Assembly (NCBI GenBank): GCA_946538475.1
Contig: CAMNGN010000018.1
Location: forward strand, 1-18,690
Reading direction: 5' to 3'
Source: an uncultured Blautia sp.
GTDB taxonomy: Bacteria > Bacillota > Clostridia > Lachnospirales > Lachnospiraceae
Length of the DNA stretch: 18,690 nucleotides
Below are positions 6,729 through 14,615 of the stretch, in pieces. The notes under the pieces were generated by a model that worked only from the letters and a program-made list of their open reading frames with translations, made no database searches and was not told where the DNA came from. Position 1 is the first letter of the stretch; each line of letters starts with the position of its first letter. Position numbers and translations under genes: made by a program.

Positions 6729-7754
6729 TTAATGATAAGCCAGTTTACAGAGTACAGATGCAGAAGCATATAATCTGAATTCGCTCCTGCGCAGAACTTT
6801 TACCGCTTTATTGATATTTGCCCTGTATATCCGGGGATATTTTCTCTTCAGCATATCGTCAAATCTTTTCATCCGTGCACACGTATTCTCCGACAGCTCC
6901 CCACAGAGCATGATACGATATTTTCCCGCGACGACCCGGGCGATCAGATTTTCGATATAGCAAAGTGTCTCGGGAGAGACCGGCTCACTGCTGCCGAGTC
7001 CGCGGTACATCCGGAACAGAGAATGCAGCACGCGGTTCACACTCTGTTCGTTCTGCCGCATCTTCTCTCTGCTCATGCTCTGCCCCGACACACCTATCCG
7101 GTACATATACACAAAATCCCTGAGAAAAGCGATCGTTTTCACATAAGGGATGGGGTAGAGGATGAACTCCGTGTCCACATAATAGCAATGCTCGTCGATG
7201 CGCACGTTATGCTCCCTGAGGATAGACGTGCGGATCGTCATATTGTGCATCTTTATATATATCTTCTCGGCGACCTCGTCAAAAGTGTAGAGCTTTTTAT
7301 ATTCCACGCCCATGAAGGGGATCTCTATCTCCGCCTTCTTTTTCATCCTGCCTGCAGAGGCATCACCGCGGTCGTACACCCAGTAAAAACCGGACCAGAC
7401 GATATCGGACTCCGCCTCCCTCAGATAGCGGATCAGATTGGCGAACGCCTTTTTGTCCACCCAGTCGTCCGAGTCCACCACCTTAAAGTATCTGCCGCGG
7501 GCCACCTTTATGCCGCAGTTTATGCCCGATCCGTGCCCTCCGTTGGGTTTATTGATCAAACGGAAAGTGCCGGGGAATCTGACACAGAACTCCTGTGCCA
7601 CTGCCCCGGTTTTATCCGTAGATCCATCGTTCACGACGATCACTTCAAAATCATCCATAAATTCATCGATGCAGAAGGAGTCGAGCGCGGTCCTGATATA
7701 TTTTTCCGCATTATATGCCGGTATCACCACCGACAGAACTTTTTCTTTTTCCAT
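6729..7754 (-). CDS. Family 2 glycosyltransferase (341 aa)
   Basis: GT-A sugar transferase with LSVVIPAYNAEKYI, VNDGSTDKT (D43), the loop KPNGGHGSGINCGI, and VVDSDDWVD (D94, D96, D97). The long GGHGSGIN loop joined to YFKVVDSDDW is typical of a GT2 subgroup common in Firmicutes surface-polysaccharide loci. The canonical residues are intact, so it is predicted active; the sugars are unknown. Its start overlaps the ABC ATPase stop by one base (TGATG), implying translational coupling. It differs from the 316- and 352-aa enzymes in its C-terminal half and has no paralogue in the window. Confidence 0.92.
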   Translation of the reverse strand: MEKEKVLSVVIPAYNAEKYIRTALDSFCIDEFMDDFEVIVVNDGSTDKTGAVAQEFCVRFPGTFRLINKPNGGHGSGINCGIKVARGRYFKVVDSDDWVDKKAFANLIRYLREAESDIVWSGFYWVYDRGDASAGRMKKKAEIEIPFMGVEYKKLYTFDEVAEKIYIKMHNMTIRTSILREHNVRIDEHCYYVDTEFILYPIPYVKTIAFLRDFVYMYRIGVSGQSMSREKMRQNEQSVNRVLHSLFRMYRGLGSSEPVSPETLCYIENLIARVVAGKYRIMLCGELSENTCARMKRFDDMLKRKYPRIYRANINKAVKVLRRSEFRLYASASVLCKLAYH

Positions 7755-8485
7755 CAGCTCATAAATTCTTCATAAACAGGCAGAACTTCTTCCGGTTTTC
7801 CGATCATTCTGACCTCGCCGTCATGGAGCCAGAGCACGCTGGTGCAGAGCTCCTGCAAAGTCTCGGACATGTGCGAAACAATAAGAACCGTCCTGTCCGA
7901 ATCACTGATCAGCTGCTTCATCTTATTGTAACTCTTTTTCTTGAACTTTGCATCACCGACGCTCAGCACTTCATCGATCAGCATGATATCCGCTTCCAGG
8001 ATGGCCGTGATGGAAAAGGCCAGTTTGGAATGCATACCGCTCGAATAAGTCCTTACCGGCATGTCGATAAACTCGCCGAGTCCCGCAAATTCGATGATCT
8101 CGTCCATCTTTGCGCGGACCGCCTCTTCCGAGAATCCGAGCAGCATTCCGGAAAGAACGATATTCTCTCTGCCGGTCAGTTCTCTCTGGAAGCCGACGCC
8201 GATGGAAAGCAGCGAAACACTGTTTCCGTGCAGGTCGATCGTGCCTTCATCGGGCGAAAAGATTCCGGCCACAGCCCTCAGCATGGTGGACTTTCCGCTG
8301 CCGTTTTTGCCTACGATCCCCAGGATCTCGCCTTTGGGTACCGAAAAGGAAACGCCTCTCACTGCCTCGAATACGATCTCTTCTGCCTTCTGCAGGCGGA
8401 AAAGGCTTTGACGGATCGAAAACGTGTTCAGACATTTGTAACGTATTCTGAGATCCTTTACCTCTAATGCTATATTGTTTTCCAT
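7754..8485 (-). CDS. ABC polysaccharide exporter ATPase (TagH/Wzt type)
   Basis: ATP-binding subunit that powers export of a lipid-linked polysaccharide with the permease encoded just upstream. Of 243 residues: Walker A GKNGSGKST at 59-67, Q-loop Q100, signature YSSGM at 147-151, Walker B DIMLIDE at 166-172 and H-loop H205. The YSSGM form of the signature and the extra segment before the core (TFSIRQSLFRLQKAEEI, about 21-37) are marks of the TagH/Wzt polysaccharide-export subgroup rather than of nutrient importers. It stops after the nucleotide-binding domain and lacks the extra C-terminal domain seen in TagH or in Wzt proteins that read a terminal glycan cap. ATG with CAGGTG 8 nt upstream, 15 nt after the permease stop. 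Confidence 0.93.
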   Translation of the reverse strand: MENNIALEVKDLRIRYKCLNTFSIRQSLFRLQKAEEIVFEAVRGVSFSVPKGEILGIVGKNGSGKSTMLRAVAGIFSPDEGTIDLHGNSVSLLSIGVGFQRELTGRENIVLSGMLLGFSEEAVRAKMDEIIEFAGLGEFIDMPVRTYSSGMHSKLAFSITAILEADIMLIDEVLSVGDAKFKKKSYNKMKQLISDSDRTVLIVSHMSETLQELCTSVLWLHDGEVRMIGKPEEVLPVYEEFMS

Positions 8486-8500
8486 ATCTTTAGCACCTGC

Positions 8501-9286
8501 TTACATAACTTTCACATAGCTGTTTTCGTAACTGTATATCAGCTTCACACCGATAATGCACATCACTACGGATGCTGCTCCCCAGATCGCCAGCATTTTG
8601 AGATTTGGGGTCGTTGCGTAAAGCATACTGTCACGGGCCGATTTGATCAGCATGGACGCCGGATTGCAGTACAGAAGAACGCTTCTGAGCGGCTCATCCA
8701 GTCTGCCGTCTATCGAGTAAAAGATACCTGACATGTAAAATATAAGTCTCAGTAAGACCTGAACCACATTAAAAAGGTCGTCCACAAAAACACCGAAGTG
8801 GAGGACTATGCAGCTGATCCCGAAAGTTGTAGTCACAAGGATGACAAAGATAGGGATCATATACAGAACATTCCGGTTTACCGGCACCCGGTAAAGCAGC
8901 ATCATGATCACTACCAGGACAAACGAGACCATCATCTTGAACCCGTTCACCAGCATTTTTTCGAGGACCAGGATATACTTGGGAATATATACCTTGGAAA
9001 CGATGCTGCTGTTCTGCCTCACCATTTTTACGCTTCCCTGAATATTTTTGCTGAAGAAATTCCAGAGGGTAAGGCCGATGAACACGAATACCGGAAAATA
9101 CTGTACCTTACTCTTAAAGACGATAACAGCGATAAACGTATACACCAGCATAAACAGCACCGGGTCGAGGATCCACCAGAGCCAGTTGAGGTATGAACTG
9201 GCCACTTCGGACTTCAGATCCGATTTGGCCGAATACTTGGCGTATGAGAAATATTTCTTCATATCATTTACGAAGCGTGCGATCAT
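8501..9286 (-). CDS. ABC-2 type polysaccharide export permease (TagG/Wzm type)
   Basis: Membrane subunit of the glycan exporter. The 261 residues predict six membrane spans (roughly 35-57, 62-78, 110-132, 139-165, 175-191, 229-251), the number usual for ABC-2 permeases. The N-terminal amphipathic stretch before WLWWILDPVLFMLVY and the YCNPASMLI segment before the last span fit the TagG/Wzm group. ATG at 9286 with AGGGG about 12 nt upstream; the spacing is long, but no better start exists. First gene of a five-gene operon (permease, ATPase, three glycosyltransferases) behind a good promoter. The substrate is presumably the glycan built by the neighbouring transferases. Confidence 0.93.
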   Translation of the reverse strand: MIARFVNDMKKYFSYAKYSAKSDLKSEVASSYLNWLWWILDPVLFMLVYTFIAVIVFKSKVQYFPVFVFIGLTLWNFFSKNIQGSVKMVRQNSSIVSKVYIPKYILVLEKMLVNGFKMMVSFVLVVIMMLLYRVPVNRNVLYMIPIFVILVTTTFGISCIVLHFGVFVDDLFNVVQVLLRLIFYMSGIFYSIDGRLDEPLRSVLLYCNPASMLIKSARDSMLYATTPNLKMLAIWGAASVVMCIIGVKLIYSYENSYVKVM

Positions 9287-9349
9287 AGTTTTTATATTCC
9301 CCTTTTTTATGTCTCTTTAATGCAAAAAGCCGTTTGAGGCAGTGCAAAA

Positions 9350-9378
9350 GATATAACATACTCTCCCTGTTTTGTCAA
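9350..9378 (-). promoter_or_regulatory. Promoter of the ABC exporter operon
   Basis: On the minus strand a consensus -35 TTGACA (9373-9378) lies 17 bp from TATATC (9350-9355), which is preceded by an extended -10 TGT. The start would be near 9342, giving a leader of about 56 nt to the permease ATG. It is located in the 112-bp gap after the 759-aa protein gene, implying that the exporter operon can be transcribed separately. Confidence 0.6.
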
Positions 9379-9398
9379 GGAAAACCCCTTTTAGGGCA

Positions 9399-11678
9399 TC
9401 ACATGAGTTTGATTTTATGCAAAGCTCTGTAAAGAAAACCGGAACGGATATCGTTCAGGTCGTGCTTAAGGTTTTTGTTCTCTGTCTCCAGATCTTTCTT
9501 TCTCTTTTCGAGTTCTTTCTTCTGCGTTTCCAGACCTGTTCTTTTCTCTTTGAGTTCCTTATACTGCGCTTCCAGATCGGTCTTCTTTTTTTCGAGCTCC
9601 TTCTTATTCTTATCCAGCTCTTCGGACCACTTCTTCAGCCGGTCTTTTTCCGATCTGAGGTCGGACTTTTCATCCCGGAGCTTTCTATTTTCGTCCCTGA
9701 GCTTTTCGTTTGCGGTCACAGCCTTTGCACCGGCATCCACAAGCTTGGTGTTCTGTGCCGCGAGCCCCCTGTTTTCTGCGGCATACGCCCTCGTCTCATT
9801 CTTCAGCGCCAGGATTTCGCTGCTGTATTCCGCATTCTCCCGTTCCAGATATGTTACCCGCACTGCCCGGTTTTCTACCACCAGGGCATGGAACATCATT
9901 TTTTCCTGCGGAGACAGTTTCTCATATTTTTTCTTCTCCTCCGGAGAATCGAGAGACGAGTATCTCGATCTCACCGTGTTCAGGAGTGCCGTCGCCACAG
10001 ACGCGGCGATCTTTTCTTTTTCTTCATCCGCCTCCATGTTTTCCATGTACCGGTTCATCCCCAGGAAGCACTTGAACAGCCCTTCCACATTGCGGAATGT
10101 CACGGCCGAGGTCATGATCGAACCCGCGGCGAGCCTTCTCTGATAATATACATCGGGACAGAAAGCAGCTCTCTCTGCTCCGAGGAAATTGCAGAATGTA
10201 AAGAGATGATCCTCATGGAGGATTCCGGCAAGGAACAGATTCCCCGATTTCTTTACATATTCCGTTTTTGAAATGTACCCGCACGCCTGCACCAGATATT
10301 CTCCGGCTGCAGTCATCTTTTTCATCAGCTCTGCGCCGGTACAGACGCCTTCATATTTCCGGGCCCTTTTGTAATAATCCTCGTACCTGTCATAAGTCTC
10401 CTTCAGCTGCTCACTGTCGGCATCGGGCGAGACAAACGGCCTCAGATTAAACACGCACAGGTCAAGGTCGTCCCTTTCCATGACGGATATCAGTTTTTCA
10501 AGATGGTCGGGAAGAATGTAATCGTCACTGTCCAGAAAATACAGATATTTTCCCTGCGCCGCTTCGATCCCGCGGTTTCGGCTAACCGAAAGGCCGCTGT
10601 TCTCCTGCCTGATCACACGGATCCTTTTGTCGGCGGAGGCATAGTCCGCGAGGATCTCCGGGGTTTTGTCGACAGAACCGTCGTCCACGCAGATGATCTC
10701 CAGATTGCTGTAGGTCTGCGCAAGCACACTGTCCAGGCATTCTTTCAGATAGCGTTCCTCGTTGTAGGCCGGGATCACCACCGAGACACACGGCTCGTTC
10801 TCAAGCGGAGAGTTTTTTTCTTCATTATTAATATTGTCTGCGCTTTCCTCTTCTGCAGTCGCGGCACTGCTTTCACGGCAGGCCACTGCATGCGTGAATG
10901 ACAGAACACGCTGCTCTGCAGGCAGGATAGACGCGAGTTCCTCACTTAGGCCGGGGATCATAAGTGTTGCGGCTTTCAGCTTGTGGACCTGCGGTGCGGT
11001 GAGCGAAACGGATGCCAGCATCCCGCAAAGCTCCTCAAACGCACGCTTATCCGCATCGGCCATTTTTGCGAATTCCGGTACCTTGTCTTTATCCACGATC
11101 CCGTTCCCGGATGCCAGGCAAAAGACCATCTGTGTCCCGAGCTTTGCGGCGATCGCCTCTGCCCGGGCGGCGGCTTCTTTTGTCCGCACCTTATCGCTGA
11201 GCGGAATTTTTGTTCCGCGGATCGACGCGATCGCCGGTTTTTCCTGTGCGACCGCTTTTATCACCTCTTCGGGATCTTCTTCCCCTTCATATATAAGAAG
11301 AGCACCTTCCGGATCCTTTCTCATGTTCGAATGTTCGTGCACACAGATCACGGAGCTGTCTCCGAATGTTCCGGGGTGTTTTTGTGCAAATCCCTTCTTA
11401 AGGCATTCGGCAAAAGAGAGAAATTCCAGATCGCAGAATTCGAGCTGAACTTCGGCTCCCACAAGCCATGCCCAGGGAAGAACAGCCCCCGCAAAAGGTA
11501 CCAGGAGCGTCTCAAACGGGATGCTCTCCGTAAAAAAGGAATATCTTGCAGAGTATTCCTCCGTTCCGAAATATTCGCTCCACGGCCCCGTCACTTTATA
11601 CCGGTAGGTCACCAGCCGGTTTTTTACAGAAGGTGATTCTACAATAATACGATTTTTGTTTTCCGGCATATTTTCCAT
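9399..11678 (-). CDS. Multidomain family 2 glycosyltransferase with C-terminal coiled coil (759 aa)
   Basis: Three parts are visible. Residues 1-270 form an N-terminal region I cannot assign; PFAGAVLPWAWLVGAEVQ and LEFLSFAECLKKGF faintly recall the start of MurL-type epimerases, and a Glu/Asn-rich linker (271-296) follows. Residues 297-520 are a GT2 domain with VSVVIPAYNEE, VDDGSVD (D332-D333), DSDDY (D383, D385, D386) and the base-region motif LHEDHLF, so it should be catalytic. From about 600 to 745 is a long charged coiled coil of Leu/Glu/Lys/Arg heptads, closing with IRSGFLYRALHKIK. Such tails are common on clostridial GT2 proteins and may mediate oligomerisation or membrane association. 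ATG follows GAGAGG by 10 nt. Last gene of the first glycosyltransferase operon. Length is about twice that of a plain GT2. Confidence 0.88.
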   Translation of the reverse strand: MENMPENKNRIIVESPSVKNRLVTYRYKVTGPWSEYFGTEEYSARYSFFTESIPFETLLVPFAGAVLPWAWLVGAEVQLEFCDLEFLSFAECLKKGFAQKHPGTFGDSSVICVHEHSNMRKDPEGALLIYEGEEDPEEVIKAVAQEKPAIASIRGTKIPLSDKVRTKEAAARAEAIAAKLGTQMVFCLASGNGIVDKDKVPEFAKMADADKRAFEELCGMLASVSLTAPQVHKLKAATLMIPGLSEELASILPAEQRVLSFTHAVACRESSAATAEEESADNINNEEKNSPLENEPCVSVVIPAYNEERYLKECLDSVLAQTYSNLEIICVDDGSVDKTPEILADYASADKRIRVIRQENSGLSVSRNRGIEAAQGKYLYFLDSDDYILPDHLEKLISVMERDDLDLCVFNLRPFVSPDADSEQLKETYDRYEDYYKRARKYEGVCTGAELMKKMTAAGEYLVQACGYISKTEYVKKSGNLFLAGILHEDHLFTFCNFLGAERAAFCPDVYYQRRLAAGSIMTSAVTFRNVEGLFKCFLGMNRYMENMEADEEKEKIAASVATALLNTVRSRYSSLDSPEEKKKYEKLSPQEKMMFHALVVENRAVRVTYLERENAEYSSEILALKNETRAYAAENRGLAAQNTKLVDAGAKAVTANEKLRDENRKLRDEKSDLRSEKDRLKKWSEELDKNKKELEKKKTDLEAQYKELKEKRTGLETQKKELEKRKKDLETENKNLKHDLNDIRSGFLYRALHKIKLM

Positions 11679-11725
11679 CTGTCAGCTGCCTCTCTTATCT
11701 ACTTCTTATTGCTTAAAACTCCGAC

Positions 11726-12874
11726 TCACTTCAGCCTGTTTTTGAGGCGTTCCTTCACTTTGCGCGGGAACTGCGTCAGTGCAAATCCCAGCTTATAGGA
11801 ATTGGAGTTCAGAACATCCTGCAGTCTTTTGCTGTCCCTCTTTAATTTTGCCATATCAACGACATAATCCTCCTGCAGTTTGGGGATCTCGACAAGCCCC
11901 ATCGCCGATGCGGCAAATGTATCGGGATCCTTGAGGATCATCAGCATCTGCGGCCAGTATTTTTCACCGTAATCTTCATAGCGGATCAGGCCGTCCTTCT
12001 GCGCGGCATTAAGCTCGCGCGACATATTGCGGCAGTATTCCTTTTTGTACTCCGGCGAAACCTTGTCCAGTGATGCCAGTGTGTCGATAAATCTCTTTTT
12101 CCAGTAAATGCGGTTCACTTTTCCCCATACACCGGGGTGGTCCATCAGCACGTCGCGGATGAAATCATATTCGATATCGAACGCATAGACCTTTTGCGGA
12201 TCGTCGACCGCAGAGTTCTCGTCGCTCACACGCCTGAAATATCCGGCTTTATCGAGAAGCATCGCCCGTTTTCCGAAAACCGTCGTCTGGAAGAAAAATC
12301 CTTCGCTCCGCAGAGATTCTCCCGCTTTCTCATTAAAGCGGATATCAAAGTCCCGCAGAAATGCCCTGCGGTAAATGCCGCAGTAAATATCGGGCAGAAA
12401 ATACAGCGCATGTTTTTCTTCCTGCGGATCGAACACTCTGTTGTAATCGGCCGGATCCTCCGAGATCCGGCTGTAGATATGCCGCACATCCCCCGATTTT
12501 TCATCGAGGACGCGATAGTAATCCGATCTTACAAAATCCGCCTCTTTCTCCTCCGCGGCAAGATAACAGTTCTTGTAAAAGTCAGGCGCCGCATAATCGT
12601 CCGGAAACATGAATCCTATATGCTCGCCGACAGCGTTTTCCACTCCGATATTCAGTGCCCTGCCGCAGTCCGCTTCGGCAATTTCAATGCCAAATATTCT
12701 CTCATCTTCATGCATATACTGCTTAAACATTTTATAGTAGCGTGAATGATCCCTGCTGCAGTACATACAGATGATCTCGATGTCTCTCAGCGTCTGGCGC
12801 CTTATGCTCTGCAGGCATTCGTCTAAATGTTCATCCGCGCCGAGAACCGGAACGATCACTGAAACTTTAACCAT
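11726..12874 (-). CDS. Degenerate family 2 glycosyltransferase-like protein (382 aa)
   Basis: Fold and length are those of a GT2, starting VSVIVPVLGADEHL, but the active-site motifs are damaged. MYCSRDHS (37-44) replaces VNDGSTDG, FPDDY (90-94) replaces EPDDY or DSDDY, and LRSEGFFFQT replaces QDNGFFFQT, losing the probable base Asp. The paralogue for comparison is the 352-aa enzyme at 5657-6715, with which it shares GFFFQT, IEYDFIRD, KKEY and MSRE. The C-terminal 40 residues add a short helix (LKRDSKRLQDVLNSNSYKLG) and a basic tail (RKVKERLKNRLK). The reading frame is intact and the start has a good AGGAGAAG site, so it is expressed rather than decaying. It overlaps the upstream gene by 8 nt. 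It may be a scaffold or regulator, or act by a non-standard mechanism. Confidence 0.85.
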   Translation of the reverse strand: MVKVSVIVPVLGADEHLDECLQSIRRQTLRDIEIICMYCSRDHSRYYKMFKQYMHEDERIFGIEIAEADCGRALNIGVENAVGEHIGFMFPDDYAAPDFYKNCYLAAEEKEADFVRSDYYRVLDEKSGDVRHIYSRISEDPADYNRVFDPQEEKHALYFLPDIYCGIYRRAFLRDFDIRFNEKAGESLRSEGFFFQTTVFGKRAMLLDKAGYFRRVSDENSAVDDPQKVYAFDIEYDFIRDVLMDHPGVWGKVNRIYWKKRFIDTLASLDKVSPEYKKEYCRNMSRELNAAQKDGLIRYEDYGEKYWPQMLMILKDPDTFAASAMGLVEIPKLQEDYVVDMAKLKRDSKRLQDVLNSNSYKLGFALTQFPRKVKERLKNRLK

Positions 12875-14507
12875 TTTTTTCTTCTCCTGTCTCTGTCAGC
12901 TCACGGTATTTTTTTATCCACAGGCTGTCTCGCTCATGCTCTTCAAAAAGAGTTAAATCCACATTTTCCGCTATAAAATCGTGCAGATCCTGCCTGCATT
13001 TTTCTTTGAGCCCGCTGTCCTCCGGCATTTTAAGATACCAGTTGATCAGATCGTACATCTCCGAATCAAGGATCCTGAATCTTACCCTTTCGCTCACATG
13101 ATTCACATCACATATCTGCTTCATGAGTTTATAAGATTCAAACTGACAGTCAAAATGTTCAAGCCGCTTTGCGGCCAGAGATGTCCCCACGTTCGTACGA
13201 TGCCTTACGATATCGATGCGTGCGATCATCATCCTGCTGCCTTTGACGCAGGTTTCTGCAAAGAAAGACCTGTCGTTCACACAGTACAGATGATTAAAAC
13301 GAATGTCATTATCTATCAGGAAGCTGCGTTTGTAGATCGCGTTCCACGGTACCAGAGACATCCCCATAAGAAATTTTCCCGGTGACTGCTCAAAATCCAG
13401 CAGCTTTCCGTCGTATCCGTGATCAAGGAGCTTCATCTCATACCGGGGATTTCTGACCTCCGATCCGTCCTCCTCGCTGAACGCGCGCGCCGTCGTTTTG
13501 ATCCAGTCAAGGTCATTCTCTTCCGCGATATCAAAAAGCTTCCGGTAAGCCCCCGGTATCACGATATCATCGGAGTCCAGGAAGTGAACATATTTGCCTC
13601 GGGCCGCAAGAAGACCTCTGTTGCGGGATGCTCCGGCGTACATGTTCGTCTCATTGTTCAAAACGACTACGTTCTCATATTTTTCGGCATAGTCCCGAAG
13701 GATTTCGGGCGTACTGTCCGTAGAACAGTCATCCACACAGATGACTTCCAAACCGATGTCGCTGTTCTCAAGGACGCTGTCCAGGCACTGTCCGATAAAT
13801 CTCTCCGCATTGTGGACCGGGATCACCACCGACAGTTCGGGCGGACGGTCTTCCGCGCCGCATTCTTCTGCTTCTTCCCCATGCCTGCCTATTTGTACAA
13901 GCACGTCCTCCATGTAAGTGATCCTGCGGGAAGCACAAAGCGCTTCCTGCATAAAATCCTGTACACTGTCTGCACTCCTCTTGTCAAATTTAAGATTATT
14001 CAGGAGCAGAAACTCCCGGGAATACAGCTTATCCTGCAAAAAGCTGCTGAATACCGTGGATATGTCACCGGTAATACTTCTGCTCGAAAACGGCGTGTAT
14101 GGCGGAAGGTCCTTCTCCCGTATTGCTGTCGCCTTAAAACTCCCTTCCGTGTACAGCCCCGCACGGAACACGACAAAGTCCGCCCGGTCCTTCTGCATGA
14201 CACGGACCACATTCTCCAGCATATCGGGTTCACAATAGTCCTCAGGGTTTAAAAACAGGGCATACTCTCCCACTGCCCGGAAAAGACCTGCGTTGTGCAC
14301 CTCTTCCGTCTTTCTTTCGACAACCAGGATCCTCATATCATGCTTTTTAAGCATCTTCAGATACTGCGCAATATCATTTTCAAGATCCTCACAGACACAG
14401 ATGATCTGAACATCACGGTACGTCTGCTCGCGTAGACTGTTCAGGCATCTTCCGTAAATATCTTCATTATATAAAAAAGGTATGATCACAGAAACGACAC
14501 GCTGCAT
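12867..14507 (-). CDS. Tandem GT2 protein: degenerate domain 1, intact domain 2 (546 aa)
   Basis: Two GT2 domains joined in one chain. Domain 1 (1-210) begins VSVIIPFLYNED but has CVCEDLEND at 37-45 where VDDGSTD is expected, LNPEDY at 86-91 where DSDDY is expected, and ADSVQDF where its paralogue has SNDMYF. That paralogue is the 316-aa enzyme at 4703-5653, shared through DLPPY, DKLY and the segment around it. After an acidic linker, domain 2 (about 224 to 480) is canonical: LSVVIPVHNAERFI, VDDCSTD (D259-D260), DSDDI (D311, D313, D314) and VNDRSFF in the base region. The C-terminal remainder is helical and charged. ATG with AAGGAG 7 nt upstream. First gene of the first glycosyltransferase operon. 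Domain 2 is predicted active, domain 1 not. Confidence 0.9.
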   Translation of the reverse strand: MQRVVSVIIPFLYNEDIYGRCLNSLREQTYRDVQIICVCEDLENDIAQYLKMLKKHDMRILVVERKTEEVHNAGLFRAVGEYALFLNPEDYCEPDMLENVVRVMQKDRADFVVFRAGLYTEGSFKATAIREKDLPPYTPFSSRSITGDISTVFSSFLQDKLYSREFLLLNNLKFDKRSADSVQDFMQEALCASRRITYMEDVLVQIGRHGEEAEECGAEDRPPELSVVIPVHNAERFIGQCLDSVLENSDIGLEVICVDDCSTDSTPEILRDYAEKYENVVVLNNETNMYAGASRNRGLLAARGKYVHFLDSDDIVIPGAYRKLFDIAEENDLDWIKTTARAFSEEDGSEVRNPRYEMKLLDHGYDGKLLDFEQSPGKFLMGMSLVPWNAIYKRSFLIDNDIRFNHLYCVNDRSFFAETCVKGSRMMIARIDIVRHRTNVGTSLAAKRLEHFDCQFESYKLMKQICDVNHVSERVRFRILDSEMYDLINWYLKMPEDSGLKEKCRQDLHDFIAENVDLTLFEEHERDSLWIKKYRELTETGEEKNG

Positions 14508-14554
14508 AGGGTGGCTCCTTATGTTAATAATATGGTAAAGGAAAAATCAGCAAA

Positions 14555-14587
14555 CATCATTTTAGCATTTATAATGATGCCTTGCAA
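14555..14587 (-). promoter_or_regulatory. Promoter of the first glycosyltransferase operon, with overlapping inverted repeat
   Basis: On the minus strand TTGCAA (14582-14587) is 17 bp from TAAAAT (14559-14564), which is preceded by an extended -10 TGC. The start would be near 14552, about 45 nt before the ATG at 14507. A 7-bp inverted repeat (CATCATT at 14555-14561, AATGATG at 14573-14579) covers the -10 and part of the spacer; it could be an operator or the end of the nadE transcript. No U-run follows it. Confidence 0.5.
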
Positions 14588-14615
14588 CTGCTCATAATAT
14601 CCGCTGCTTCAGTGA

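Noticed and set aside
9385..9397. Terminator after the 759-aa gene (CCCT/AGGG followed by GTTTT)
   Set aside because: Only a 4-bp stem and four T residues; too weak to call.
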